Origin: Scytalidium lignicola
Lineage: Eukaryota > Ascomycota > Leotiomycetes
DNA: 64,000 nt
Direction: 5' to 3'
Assembly (NCBI GenBank): GCA_002812745.2
Contig: NCSJ02000033.1
Location: forward strand, 1-64,000
Below, piece by piece: positions 1-12,338 of the stretch (positions are counted from its first letter, which is position 1; every line of letters begins with the position of its first letter). Both the position numbers and the translations under genes were made by a program. The notes under the pieces were generated by a model that ran no database searches, was not told the origin of the DNA, and saw only the letters and a program-made list of their open reading frames with translations.

Positions 1-1052
1 GGAGTGATTTGGGTTACGCTTTTTGAAGTGCTAGGGTGAAAAGAAGTAGATGGTAATGTTGATGGTTTGTGGTTGTGNTTTTTGACTACGAAGCGGGAGA
101 GTTGGGATGATTTGACTTATTATTAATGAAACTGTGTATATATACACATATAAATGATTGCATTGATGCATGGTTATTGTATCATTGTGTCATAAAATTC
201 ATGACTAGACCATACATATACGTATTGTTAATAGACGGCAAGGCAATATGACGAAGAAAATTCACATTACTTTCGATTCACTTTCGATCTTTGATCTTTT
301 GACTTCATTTTTACTTCATTTTTCATTAAATGCAAAAACCAAAAACACCTTTTCTAAGGGCCGGTTCATATGCTGTGCTCTCCCTCTCCTCTTTTTTCCC
401 TCTTACCATTTTCCCACTCCCAGACATTAACATACATAAAAACATTCACATGCATCCTCCCATGACCCCACTGGAAGACCACAGCCAGCCCCTGATATAA
501 AGCAAAAATTCAATCCAAACCTATCCCAAGCTATTATCCATTAATATATAAATGAAAACCATCCACTCTATCTCCTTTTTTCTAACTAATCAGACAGGAA
601 AAAAAGGATAAGAACAGGATTATCAACGTATTTTTGGGTTGAGATTTTTTCTTCTTCTTTTCGGTTTCCTTTGCGTCATGCATGCCCAGATGCATGGTAA
701 AAGTGGTAAGGAGAGTGGAGAGGAGAGGGAGAGCGAGTGAGCATGTATCATATATATATGCATACATAAAACGTATATCGTGTCGTACCATAGCTGGTAG
801 CCAGCCGCTAGGATGGCACTTATGATGGAACTAAAAACGTAGTCCAAGATTAAGATCAAGCAGAGATGAGATACACTGCCATTAGATCAGATGTGAAAAA
901 TACAACAAGGGTATTCTCACTCCCCATCTCGGGTGGGGTTTAGGTCTGGTATAGGTTTTGACAGTCAACATGACAGGATATTACCAAGGGATGAATCTTA
1001 GTTTATCCCTTGACTAGCGACCAGGGAGGTGTTATTGTAGACAATTGACGCC
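1..1052. other. Gene-free left edge
   Basis: I see no supportable gene here. The open frames are short and low in complexity, and the DNA is AT-rich with TA-repeat patches. Part is probably the 3' flank of the zinc-finger gene that ends at 1053. There is one ambiguous base at 78, beside a T run. Confidence 0.5.
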
Positions 1053-2815
1053 TCACGCCATGAACAACACTACCTCGCCCATCGCGTTTCGACGCAGGCG
1101 CAGATTCCGCCACAACTCCTTCTCCTCGTGGCCCTTGCCATGCGTATCCCCACTAGCGACCCGCTCGCGATGGAAGCGCTTCAGCGCCTTGTTGACGCTG
1201 ACACCCTTCTCACTCTCAGGGCCTTTGTTGACAAGGGACAAGAATAGCTCTGGCAGTGGCTTATACAAGACCATTTGGCCGTTTGCGTCGCTACCATCAG
1301 TAGTACTAGGTTTGTACTCAAGCATCTTCTGATTCCGTGGCGGCGAGTCGCGATGGTGATGATTCTTGTGCTTGCGGTGATGTTTTCGTGGCCGATCCTC
1401 GCTGCCGTCCCGCTCCCGTTCGTGGTGTTCCTTGGAGGTCGCTCCAAAGAAGCCCGCAATCTCACTCCTGAAGCTGCTTGTCCGGCCGCGTTTATCCTTT
1501 TCCTTGTCCTTCTTAGATTTGCTACCTTTTGCTCTCTCCCGCTTCGTCTTCTTGATCGGGCTGCCTGGGCTGGGCTCACCCTCGGCCGCATCTCCCGAGT
1601 AGTCTGGACTGGGAGGGAAGACGCTCGGACGCATCAAACGGTTAAGACCGCCCGTAAGACCCGAGTGCAGTGAAGCAGGGGGTGCGTCGGTCATGATATG
1701 GTCGCCAGATAATGTGCGCGTATGGGTGAGGGCCTGGCTATCTGGATTTGCAATATCGACATGGAGACGCTTGCGCTTCTTGTCCGACTTCTTGGCCGCG
1801 CTAGAGTCCAACGAGCGATCCTTCTGCCGTCGCTCGCGGTCGCCCTTGGATGCAGGTGTCTGAAAGCCTGCGGTAGCAACAGGGCCCGAGCCATACTCAA
1901 CCAGCTCGGTGAAATTATCATCGAAATGCACACGAACAAGGTCCTGGGAGGGGGGTTCTGGCTGGCTGGCTTCATCCCAGTGTGCATGATCCTCAATAAG
2001 GTTCATGGGCTCAGCTGAAGGTTCCCGCGCGGTGGCAGGTAGGTTGAAGCGCGACTGATTAGGCGTCGAGCTGTCTACGAGGAAGTCGAAGACATTGACT
2101 GGTTCGTGGACGTTTTCGGTGTTGCGTACGAAGCCTGGGACAGCTGAAGGGGGAGAAGGTGCCTCGGGCATCTGCCCGGCTTCGGACGAGGGAGGATCAG
2201 GAGCGACGTCGGTCCTGGTATCAAAATCGTCACTGAGTACATCATCCTCGTCCTGGATGTAGGCCTTTCGAGGAATCAGAGCCTGTGAACGTTCCTGTGT
2301 TGGTGTCTGCACTTGGGGTTGCTGTGCGTTCTTGTTGTTCGGCCTATTCTTGTTTGATTTGTCCTTCTCGGGTCGATAGAGTGCACCTTGGTACTTTTGG
2401 GCCTCGGTCATACAGCTCTGGGGGCAATTGTTAGCAGTTATTCGAGGTTGTCATTGAAGGAAGTGTTTGTTGATAGAGCGGGTAGAGAATGTGTGAAGAG
2501 ATATATATATAAAGAGAGAGAGAGAGCAAGCTGAGCATACCGTATGAGCGCGATAGTCGGTGCCTTGGAAGTGGATCATACAGTCGATGCATGTAAAAGA
2601 GGCGCCACGACAGTGATTGCGGTGCGGATCAAGCTTCTTCTTAGTGAGGACATCCCCACAGGCCTAGAAAGGAGCGCGAGCATGTTAGCCATGGTAAGAG
2701 GAGAAAGAAGAAAAAAATTCAGAGGAAAAAAAATTCAAGGCATTCAGTGACTGGGAGCGCGTCTCAACACTGCATTGCTGGGAAGGAAGCGCACCTCGCA
2801 AGAGAATGACACCAT
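1053..2815 (-). CDS. LYAR-type C2HC zinc-finger nucleolar protein
   Basis: Three exons: 2795-2815, 2541-2663 and 1053-2417 (complement), giving 502 residues. The short first exons encode two C2HC fingers: C6, C9, H21, C25 and C32, C35, H47, C50. This is the N-terminal signature of LYAR (cell growth-regulating nucleolar protein). The rest is low-complexity: Ser/Pro/Asp-rich, then Lys/Arg/His-rich stretches (about residues 270-400) that look like nuclear or nucleolar targeting, and a basic conserved-looking C-terminus. Family members are linked to ribosome biogenesis and rRNA transcription; that role here is inferred from the fingers only. The start ATG at 2815 is chosen because it places Cys6 and Cys9 around the first intron in frame. 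An unspliced reading from the ATG at 2411 would lose both fingers. Confidence 0.85.
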
Positions 2816-5552
2816 GATGGCGGTGCGTGTAGTTCAAAGGAGCGACTTGTAGTATATATTATTTTGTGTAGTGATTTGAGCCTTGGTGGGCTGTGAGGGG
2901 GATTGTAGTCTTTCCCCTTCGCCGCAATGCCGCCAGTGTGTGGATCAAAGAAGCGAGACGGTTTTGCATCAGTTGGGCTCTGGATGCCGAGTTTGAATGT
3001 GGAAAACAGACAATCCGTGATTCGGAATGTTTATTTTATCGATGATGTCGATGTCAATTCCGCGAATCCCGAAATGTAAATAAGTAAAGATCGAGCAATG
3101 TCGTGCAATTATGGTTTGGGGAGAGGGTAATGATAGTGGCGGTGGTTCCGACTCAAAGCTAAAAGAGAGCGTGTGGGATCGCAAGCAGGGCCGGGGAGGA
3201 TCCCGTTGGGTATTAGTATAGATTGCTGGTGGGCTCTGGTGGGTTTGAAGGCGAGAGCGCGATTGTTTGCAGGCGCCCAATGTGGATTCGAGGGTTTGTG
3301 TTCCTGGAGGAAGCAGATGGAGCAGAGGGAGGAGAGAATGCGAGGCTCTTGTTTTGGCTGGTGGGCGATGGATCAGGCCCAGGTCCCGATGGGGGTCAGG
3401 TGCAGGTCAGGTGCAGGCCGGGGGGGCTTAGCGAAGGGCCAGAACAGAGGCAGTGCGTGCTCTGTGCTGTCAAGCTGGACTAGATCGAGTAAAAAGTAAA
3501 TTCCAACAGAATGAACTCAGGGATATGATTGAAGCAGAGAAGAAGAAGATGTATAAAAGAAGTATATATTAATAACAGAGGAGGGAGAAGAGGCAAGGCA
3601 AAGGCATGAAAAAGGAGATGCCAGGCGCGCGTGCCAGAAGGGGCAAGAGAAACACAACGGCGCATCGTGACTGGCTGGGCAGGGATGGCAAGAGGGAGCG
3701 CCCGGCAAACCATGCGCGATCGTGGTGGTGGTGGTGGGATGTTGATGCAGAGGCGCGCGCTGATGATGGGTGTGGTGTCTGGGGGGGGGAAGGGGGTGGG
3801 TGTTGTGGATGTTGTTATTCAGTTACGGCAGCAGTGAAGATCACAGGTTTGCGTTACATAGAGAGTAACTTATTATTGACCAGATGAGGGAATGGATCCT
3901 GAGACATTCCAGTGCTGAAGAGTGGAAGATGGAAGAGTACTTATGTACTGTAACTCAGCGATAGCGATAACTCTAGATATATAGATCATCCATCGTATCA
4001 TTCGTATTAGTACTGTTGCATTGTAGCATTGTACCTCTGTACCTCATACTCACTTTTATGCTCATGCTTGCTTATTCTCACTCTCACTCTCATGCTCATA
4101 ATCATCTCATCTCATCTCATCCTGAGGTTTCCCGTTAATGAGTAAGATAAGAATAAGAATAAGAATTAAGAATAGAACAAGACCTCCCACCTTCATGCAC
4201 CCACCCCTCTTCTCCCCATGGCCTCACACCTGACACCGGACGCCTGACCGACCAAGATGCCTGATGTCTCACCACACAGATGACCTCTTTCCCCTGAGCN
4301 AAAAAAAATAATAATAATACTTGTAAGAAAGCAGATCCGGAAGTAGAGGATGAGAATATGCAGCAGCGTAGTAGCAATACCGTCATGTTCTCGTGGTTCA
4401 TGCAACTTGCCAGGCCCTTCATTTCCCTCGGCGCTTCGCACCACCCAGTACCAGCAGCATCACCACCTCCATCATCCGTCCCGGTGTGTTTGGGCGTGTT
4501 TGTTTGTGGTACGAGCGTGACGGGGAATGGGGAATGGAGGGATGTTGTTGATGCAGCTCTCTTCCGTAGGGAGGTGAAAAAAAGATGTGCCTTGGTCGGG
4601 CACCAATGACATACGCCACCTGCAGCACTCAGCATTCATAAACGTCAACATTGACATCAACAATGACTCTTGTTGCGCTGCAACTTTAACAAGGCACAGT
4701 ACAGTACAGTACAGAATAGAACAGAGGGGAAATGCAATCCAATAATTGCTGCTGAACTACATCAAGTATAATGACTGTACTGCTGCCTTTTCCTATTGTG
4801 TAGTACAGTACAAGAATATCTGCTCTATCGCTCGGATCGTGTTTGTTGTTGCATCGCTCCAATCCAAAACAGTATCATCCTGTACTCGACACTCAACCGT
4901 ATTGTCCTAGCTGGTCTTTGTACCGGGCTCTCGCTCCGTCAATGGCTGCCATGTGCTCAATGTTGCTGCCCCCCTCGTCTGAGACATGGGGGGCTAGTCA
5001 GGGCCAACCTGGGCCAAACAAGGCTACGGATCTCCCAAACACACCCGTGACGGCTGCCCCCTTTCTTTGACCTCGTTGACCCCCTTCCTTGACTCGCTTG
5101 ACCCTAGAGTTTCTACTCCTTCCAACGCTTCCGACGCCTTACCACGAACGGCCGGTCTCAGCATTCCACCGCCTCGACATCGGCCACGACAAATTCCACA
5201 GCAAAAAGGCCACGGGGAAGCCTCACCACCACCACGCCCACATTCCCTTCTACGCATCATCACATCATACAATCACCACAGCACCATCCCGCAAAGACAA
5301 ATAACACCGCAGTTCGTCGCTACCAACACCACCACCACCATCCTCGCGCTGCCTCCAATCTCGACTGCCTCGAAGCCGCGCCGGCTGCAATTGCTGGTGC
5401 TTTCATAGCACTGCCCTCACGCGCACATCCAACCTCTCTTTGTCTCCCTCTTCCTCTTCACTCGACCTCTTCCTCTACCACTCCATGCACGACACACCAC
5501 TAACGACCCGCCACAACCACCACACCTACTCCTCTCCATCGACATCACTGCC
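2816..5552. other. 2.7 kb intergenic region between divergent genes
   Basis: This lies between the 5' ends of the zinc-finger gene (-) and the hydrolase gene (+), so it holds both promoters. I see no gene I can support. There are purine-rich and CTCA/CATCT simple repeats around 4070-4125, an ACAGT run at 4696-4713, and C-rich, His/Pro-like frames at 5100-5550 that read as an untranslated leader. Confidence 0.5.
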
Positions 5553-7181
5553 ATGTCCTCCCAGAACACTGCCCCCGCTTCCACTTACCTGGAGCAGATG
5601 TCCACCGTCGCAGGCACCGTGGCCTCCTACATGCGTTTACCGGTACTGGTCTCGTCGGTATAGATTCTTGGAGCGCTGCAATATGCCAGCGATGCTAGGT
5701 CGTGCTGACTCGTGCTGCTAGGGCATTGCCGTCGTGGTGAGCTCGTTGCTCTACTTCAAACAAAAGTGAGTTGCTTAAGGAAGGCTATATTCTATTATCC
5801 TGCGCAGAATTACTACTTTTTACTACTATTTCTCCCTCCTATTGGTGTTGTTTCTTTTGCTACCTCTCCCCATTCTCTACCAGACTACCACTGCCTTAAC
5901 TCAAAAGCATGTAACAACACTGGACATGGTCAATTTCTCATCTTTACTCTGCTACTTTTCAATTATCTATCCCCAATCCAAATTGCTAACTTTTCTCTTC
6001 ATCAGAGCCCTCATCTACCCCTCCCATCTCCCCGCGGAAGCTCGCACCAAGGTCCCGCGCCCAACTCAATTCGGCATCTCGCCCTCCGACTATGAGGAGC
6101 TCACTCTCCCGACCCCCGATGGCGAGCAACTCTTTGCTTTTTTCATCCGTCCGCCAGCCGCTCAGAAGCGCATCCCACTCACTATCCTCATGTTCCACGG
6201 CAATGCGGGCAACGTGGGTCACCGGATTCCCATCGCGCGCATGCTGGTCAACACCCTCTCCTGCTCCGTCATGATGCTCGAATATAGGGGGTATGGCCTG
6301 AGTACTGGCAGCCCTGACGAAAGCGGACTGACCATTGATGCGAATACGGCCTGGGAGTGGCTGAGCACCAACGAGGAGACCAAGGATGACGGCATCCTGG
6401 TCTATGGTCAGAGCTTAGGGGGTGCTGTGTCGATCAAGCTGGTGGGTAAACGGCAGTCCGAGGGAAGATGCGTGGGTCTAGTGCTAGAAAACACGTTCCT
6501 GAGCATGAGAAAGTTGATTCCCAGGTACGTGACAGGCTGCTTATCTGCTTTTATTTTATTCTCCCCTCTTGTGGTTTAACTCACAGCTACTACTTTACTT
6601 GCCCCTGCTTTAGCATCACTGCTGACAACACCAGCGTCATCCCTCCCGCACGCTACCTAGCGATTCTCTGCCACCAAGTCTGGGCATCTGACACCGTCAT
6701 TCCAGCCATAACCGAAGTACCCATCCTCTTCCTCTCCGGCCTCCAAGATGAGATTGTCCCGTATGTGCCTTTTTCNTTTTTCTTGTCCCTTGCACGACAA
6801 TTATATTCCACCCTGCAATTCTAAAATGATGACCACAATAACCATCCACNAAAAAATGAGTCCCTCGGGACCCGGATTATACAGTTCTATGTTGTTTACA
6901 ACCGTCTGATCTCCTCATATTGCTCTATAAATACTCCAACCAAACATATGACCCAAGGCGCATTGTAACTAACAAAAGCATTTGTACACAGGCCCGACCA
7001 CATGCGCCGCTTATTCGAACTTGCTACTACTCCCACCAAAATCTGGAAACCGTTTCCAGCCGGCGACCATAACAGCAGCGTACTTGAGGCCGGCTATTTC
7101 GAGGCCATCCAAGAGTTTGTCGGCAATCTAGATGTTCGACGAGCGGCGAAAAGGAAGGAGAAGGAAAAGAGAGTGTACTAA
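5553..7181 (+). CDS. BEM46/ABHD13-like alpha/beta hydrolase
   Basis: Five exons: 5553-5642, 5722-5765, 6006-6524, 6635-6760 and 6992-7181, giving 322 residues. A membrane anchor lies at about residues 31-43, followed by an alpha/beta hydrolase fold with the oxyanion-side motif FHGNAGN (108-114). The nucleophile is Ser181 in GQSLGG, the acid Asp256 in GLQDEIV and the base His286 in GDHN, so the triad is complete. This matches the BEM46 family of ascomycetes (about 300 residues; ER or membrane-associated, implicated in fungal polarity; substrate unknown). For intron 3 the acceptor at 6634 is preferred over a TAG at 6614, because it gives the family-like LIPSVIPPARYLA; the earlier acceptor would insert extra residues. 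An ambiguous base at 6776 lies inside intron 4. Confidence 0.88.
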
Positions 7182-8199
7182 AAACACTAAAACATAGTTT
7201 TATTACGATGCACTCTCCTCTTCTTCTCCTCCGTCGTATGCTTAGTCTTGTCTTATTAACTGTACTACTAAAACGTCCTTTCACGAAATTGTGGCCTTTT
7301 CATCTTTGATGAAGGTTTAAAGGCTTCAGAGTATGAATATGTTCTGATATAGGCTTTCCTTTTCTCTCTTTTTTTTTCCTTCCTTTTTTTCCTAGCAATC
7401 ATCCGAGCATCAGCGCATCAGAACATTCATGGCATTACCTTTTTTACAAAAAAAAAAAGCATTTGGGAGCATAGCGGTGGCGTTTGGGCGATATGTATGT
7501 AGACAAGGCATACCTTTTTGTTGTTTTTATTTACTATATGGGAAATTGAAAAATTAGACACGGGCTGGCAAGAGCAAATGGGATGAGAGTTTAGATGAAT
7601 TTTTGAAGTTAAAGCGTAGATACAAAGAAAGAAAAGGGCCTTTTTCTGCTTTGATTTTTTGGCTTCTTAGTGATTGTGAAGACTATATATAGATTTGTGT
7701 GTTGAGATATGACCTACTACAGCTCTTTTCTCCACTAGATTAACCCTTTGGGATTATTATTCTCTTCTTTTAAAAGTTCTGAAAGATCCCTTTATACTTA
7801 CTGTAGATAAAGCTAGATTTAGTCCTCCGCCAAGTAACCAAAATTTTGAACTGCATTGCGACCTACAGCACACACAATACACAAACATAAAAGGGAAACT
7901 TTCAAAGAATTTTGCTACGAAACAGGTTTTTGTTTTGCAGAAAAATCAACTAGCAAAAAAAAAAAGTAATTTGTTTATCTACACAAGAGAATTCCATCCC
8001 CCCCCACCCATCCTCTTATCAACCCCTCCAGCCAACACTTTCATCCAACATTTACCAAGAGACTGGAATTACGTGTACCATCTGACAAACCCTCTCCCCA
8101 TCTTCGTGTTTTAATAACGGACAGAACTAAGTTTTCCTCCCCCTTTGTCAAAAGCCTATCATTCCTTCCTGTGCTACCGCTTCTCTCTCTCCATTTTAA
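7182..8199. other. Convergent 3' intergenic region
   Basis: This separates the 3' ends of the hydrolase (+) and SDHB (-). It is AT-rich with A/T homopolymers, and I see no gene in it. It should contain both 3' untranslated regions. Confidence 0.6.
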
Positions 8200-9171
8200 T
8201 TAAAAGGCCATCTCCTTCTTAATCTCTGCAATGGCCAATCCGGGGTTCAATCCCTTGGGGCACGTCCGCGAGCAGTTCAGGATGGTGTGGCAACGGTACA
8301 AGCTCATGCTGTTGTCGAGCGCAGCTTTACGCTCCTCCTTCTTCTCGTCACGCGAGTCAGCTAGCCAGCGGTAGCTCTGGAGAAGTAGGGCAGGGCCGAG
8401 GTACTCCTCCGAGTTCCACCAGTAGCTAGGGCAGGAGGTCGAGCAGCAGGCGCATAGGATGCACTCGTACAGACCATCCAGCTTGCGTCGCTCCTCGATC
8501 GATTGGCGGTACTCTTTACCGTCTGGGCTGGGTGTGGTGCGTTGGAGGTAGGGCTTGACTGACTTGTATTGCTTGTAGAAGTAAGTTAGATCTGGGACGA
8601 TATCCTTGACGACGTAGGTGTGCGGCAATGGGTAGATCTTGGATTCTTTGGCTGTGTCGGTTGGGATACGGCCTGTGTGGCGGAGTTAGTAGAGCTGTAC
8701 TTTCAAATATATAACTGGAAAACGTTGTGTTCTTTATAAGCAGGAATAACGTCCCCCTCTTCATTCTATCTTACACACACGAAATTACAAGATAAAAAAT
8801 TATGATTGCAACTTACACAAGCAAGCCAATGTGTTGACACCGTCAATGTTCATAGCACAGCTGCCACAGATACCTTCTCGGCAACTTCTACGGAATGTCA
8901 ATGTCGGGTCAATCTCGTTCTTGATGCGAATCAACGCATCTAGCATCATAGGTCCGGTCTTGTTCAAATCGAGACTGTATTCCTGCATCCGAGGCTTGGA
9001 CGATGGTTCATCCGGGTTCCAGCGGTAGATCTTGAAGGTCTTTATCTTCTCCGGCTTCTCGACCTCACCCGACTGCACCGACGCCATGCTGCGTTTGAAC
9101 ATTGTCGTCGGCTTGAATGCAGGACCGGCCGTCCTGAGCAGACGGCTCGCGGTAGGACGAAGAGATGCCAT
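8200..9171 (-). CDS. SDH2: Succinate dehydrogenase iron-sulfur subunit (complex II SDHB)
   Basis: Two exons (complement): 8817-9171 and 8200-8672, giving 275 residues. It carries electrons from the flavoprotein subunit to ubiquinone in the mitochondrial inner membrane, linking the TCA cycle to respiration. An Arg/Ser-rich presequence covers about residues 1-35. The 2Fe-2S ligands are in the CREGICGSC block and the following TLAC; the 4Fe-4S ligands are in [12 protein letters not shown] (189-200); the 3Fe-4S ligands are around C246 and CSRTCP (252-257). The start at 9171 is chosen because upstream in-frame codons do not resemble a presequence. The intron splits Cys119 and restores the family text LACLCRIPTDT. 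Residues that mutate in SDHI-fungicide-resistant fungi are the sensitive type here: Pro200, Asn205 and His247. Confidence 0.97.
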
Positions 9172-12100
9172 TGTCGTAGGAAGGTGTTTCGTGTAGGAAG
9201 AGCTTTGGTTTCGATTTGGTTCCGGAGCAGAGTAATCCGACGCACTCAATGGCAATCCAGTATCGAAGTGTTGTTAACACAAGCCCGGAGCTATCGATTG
9301 AGGTTTGAGAACGCACAAACACGAGGTTTTTGCGTTGTCCTGGCGTCGATGTGTCTGGATTGTGGAGGGAAATGCGGCGGATGTTGACCTCGGGAATTGA
9401 GCTCGATGGGTCGATTGCTACTGCATTACCTCATCAGTTATAGCCAATCAGCATTCTGTATTTCAAAGCGATCCGTCGGAGCGATTCGGGTCGTGTGGAC
9501 CTGTATCGTGTGAGGTCACGTGAATGAGCCACTGCCAATGACAACATCTTTTACGTCGCTTTGGTTATGAATAGCTTATTATTCTTCTCTTGGACTTAGT
9601 ATTAGTGCTTTGAACCTGTGATATATATTAGAAAATGAATATTGTTAATTTTCTTAAGTAGATTGGACTAGATGTAGAACACGGCTAAGCGATTGTGACT
9701 ACTTTCGTGCAAAAAGTACGAGAGTGTTTAATTTGAATTTGGTCGTCACAGGAATAAAGTGAAATAGATCGATTCAGCTAATAGACATGAAGAGCAAATT
9801 GCACAAATATAATCAGTCTGCCCTATCTACAATGTTGTCAAGTTTGCTCACCAACAAAGTGATTGCATTTTATCCTTTTTTTGCTGCTTTTCAATTTTAT
9901 TTCGGTTCAGAGATTTCTAAGAATTTTATCAATTCGTGCGCTCTCTTTCTTATCCACCCTTCTCCTCATTATTTCATATATAGCTAAAGTATACCATTTC
10001 TTTCATGCCTATATCAATCAACGAGGATTGGTGATTTAGAGCTTTTTTTATAAAATAAAAGCGACCTACAAATAAAGTAATGAATAGGCGGAGAAGGAAA
10101 ATACCTTCTAGCTGCCTCTCAAACCAAGCACTCTCCTTCCCATATTTTCAGTGCCACTAAACACACAAGAAGAGTTAGTCTCTCGGATTACCTTCCATTG
10201 TTTTCTGATATTTTCGTCTTTGTCTCATGAGGCATGCTTCCTCTTGTATCAACTGATACCTCTAATGCTGTTTTTATAGTCCGGCCATAAAGAACGTATC
10301 CGGCTTATTCACTCTTGATCTCTATTCATTTCACGAGTTAACTCTGAGGCAAGCTCGCATGTTCGTTTCTGGTATATTGAGGGACATCCTTTTATTTGTC
10401 GCTACCCTGATCGTTTGTCGTCTGAAGATTATCTAGCTGCCTTTCCCTACCGCTCCTCGAGTTTTGATATAATACTTCACAGTAATATATTTAATCACTC
10501 TGTATCTTTCTTGCTGACAGCCTACTCGCATCATAACGTCCATCACTCGCAGCCCCTGCATGCCGTCTTAAACCAATCATAATACTATCCCCTAGGTATA
10601 GGCTGAAGATCACAGTGGGAAGGGATCAATAACCACACGCTACTTCAGCAACAGCCCCACCGGCATTTGGTTATTAAGCAGAGCAAGGAATAACCTTCAG
10701 ATTCTAAAATCTTGAGTTGAATAGCATCTCACGAGTAGACTGCATGTCTGTAATTATCCGATTTCCCACTTGACAGAATCATACCACGTGTGAAGCAACC
10801 TTTGTCAGCAGTACCTGACTTGCTGACTGTGTGCTTATGCATTGTCGTCAGCTTGTAACTATATGTATGTATCTACTGTAATAGCAGGTCCTAAATTTAG
10901 CAGATAAGCCGAGAGATCGGCTCATTACTCTCACTACTCGTTTTCCTTACGAGCCGGATGATCTACGGTAGGCATGTACTGTATACCATATTTGGAAGAC
11001 CGTTGGAAGTTGAAGGTGGCCGGTTCACATCGACGGAGATATCCAAAATCCTTGTCTATAATTATAGGGCCATCCACATTATGCTCATGATTTTCTGGAA
11101 GGCGTAATTACCTTCCTTTCTTCTGCCATCCTATTAACCAATTCCAATACAGAGTGCTCCGTACCCAAACGACAATACCCGAAGGCTGAATCATCCTCGA
11201 TTTTACCGCCATATAGATAAAGCGGAAAATATTACTATAGAAGGGTAATTACCATAATGGTTACACAGCAGCTACAGAGAAGGAATAGTTATGTAGTAGT
11301 GCGCATTCGCCTTCTACTTTCTACCGGCTGGGCGAACGCGCAGAGAACAATGAGCTCTCTGACGCCTCAATTTTACCACCAACAAGTTCTAACAGTGATT
11401 TAATCATCAAGCTGCATTTCCCTTTCTGTAATAGTATTGAAGTATTATTCTGTTGGTGTAGTTAATCCAAAATTCACTTAGCCCTTTGTGTTATCTCCAA
11501 ACATCCACTCGAAACACTATGAATCATTCCTATCCTAACTCTATACACTGGATATCCTAGGCCTGTGCCTCGGACGGGGATTATTTTTGATTTTTGATTA
11601 CTCTGCATAGAGTAATTAGAGGTATGATTGCTGGCCGTTGTAGAAAGCTTAGTTGGAGGAGCCGACAAACATGTAGAGATGTGGCACAGGAGGATCCCCC
11701 GCCTGACACCATGTGAGGCTGTACTGCACAAGGTTCGACCCTGGCGTACGGTTACAAAACAGTACTGTAACAGTAGGATAAGTGGTTGACAAACCACGAG
11801 AGAGATATGTCATTTTCCCTTATCAGCAAATGGTGATGATTTTTGTTATGTTATGTAACTTCACTCCGTTTCACGTAATAATACTCCGAATAATACACGG
11901 ACGCTGTCCGAACCTTAAATAGAAGTTGATTAGGAATCTTCCCCACGCACACAGCCAGCTGCTTATCTATAACAGTGTTTTAAGATAACTCAAAACCCAT
12001 TTGTGTATGCGGCTGATTAGATAGCTAATACTAAAGATTGAATATTCAGCGCAATGATATCAAATGTGGAGTTATTTGTCCCGTCTGAAGGAAATTATGT

Positions 12101-12338
12101 ATTTCAAATTATAAACCTCTTTAAATTGTGAACATCTAGGACCTGCCGTCTATTAGACGAAGTGAAGAGAAAATTAATAGTAGTACAGTAAAATCTATAC
12201 CGAAATGATGCACTTCTGGTGTTTTACAGGCTTGTTCAATCCGTTGCCTTTCATCTATTCCCAAACTCCAAACCCCTAAACCAGACCAAGAAAAGGCCCT
12301 GCATCCTACATGTCCAATCCCAACTCACAGATCATAAA
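9172..12338. other. 3.2 kb gene-poor intergenic region
   Basis: I see no gene I can support. The DNA is AT-rich with scattered stop codons in all frames. There is a 10-base ACAGTACTGT palindrome at 11759-11768 and an imperfect inverted repeat near 11300-11345. The minus-strand open frame at 11474-11797 lacks any recognisable domain. The first few hundred bases should include the SDHB promoter. Confidence 0.5.

Noticed and set aside
11715..11745. GGTTCGACCC, B-box-like, as a tRNA gene
   Set aside because: No A box at proper spacing and no pairing acceptor stem were found.
11474..11797. 107-residue minus-strand frame in the SDHB-MFS gap
   Set aside because: No domain or splice partners are seen and composition equals the surrounding non-coding DNA.
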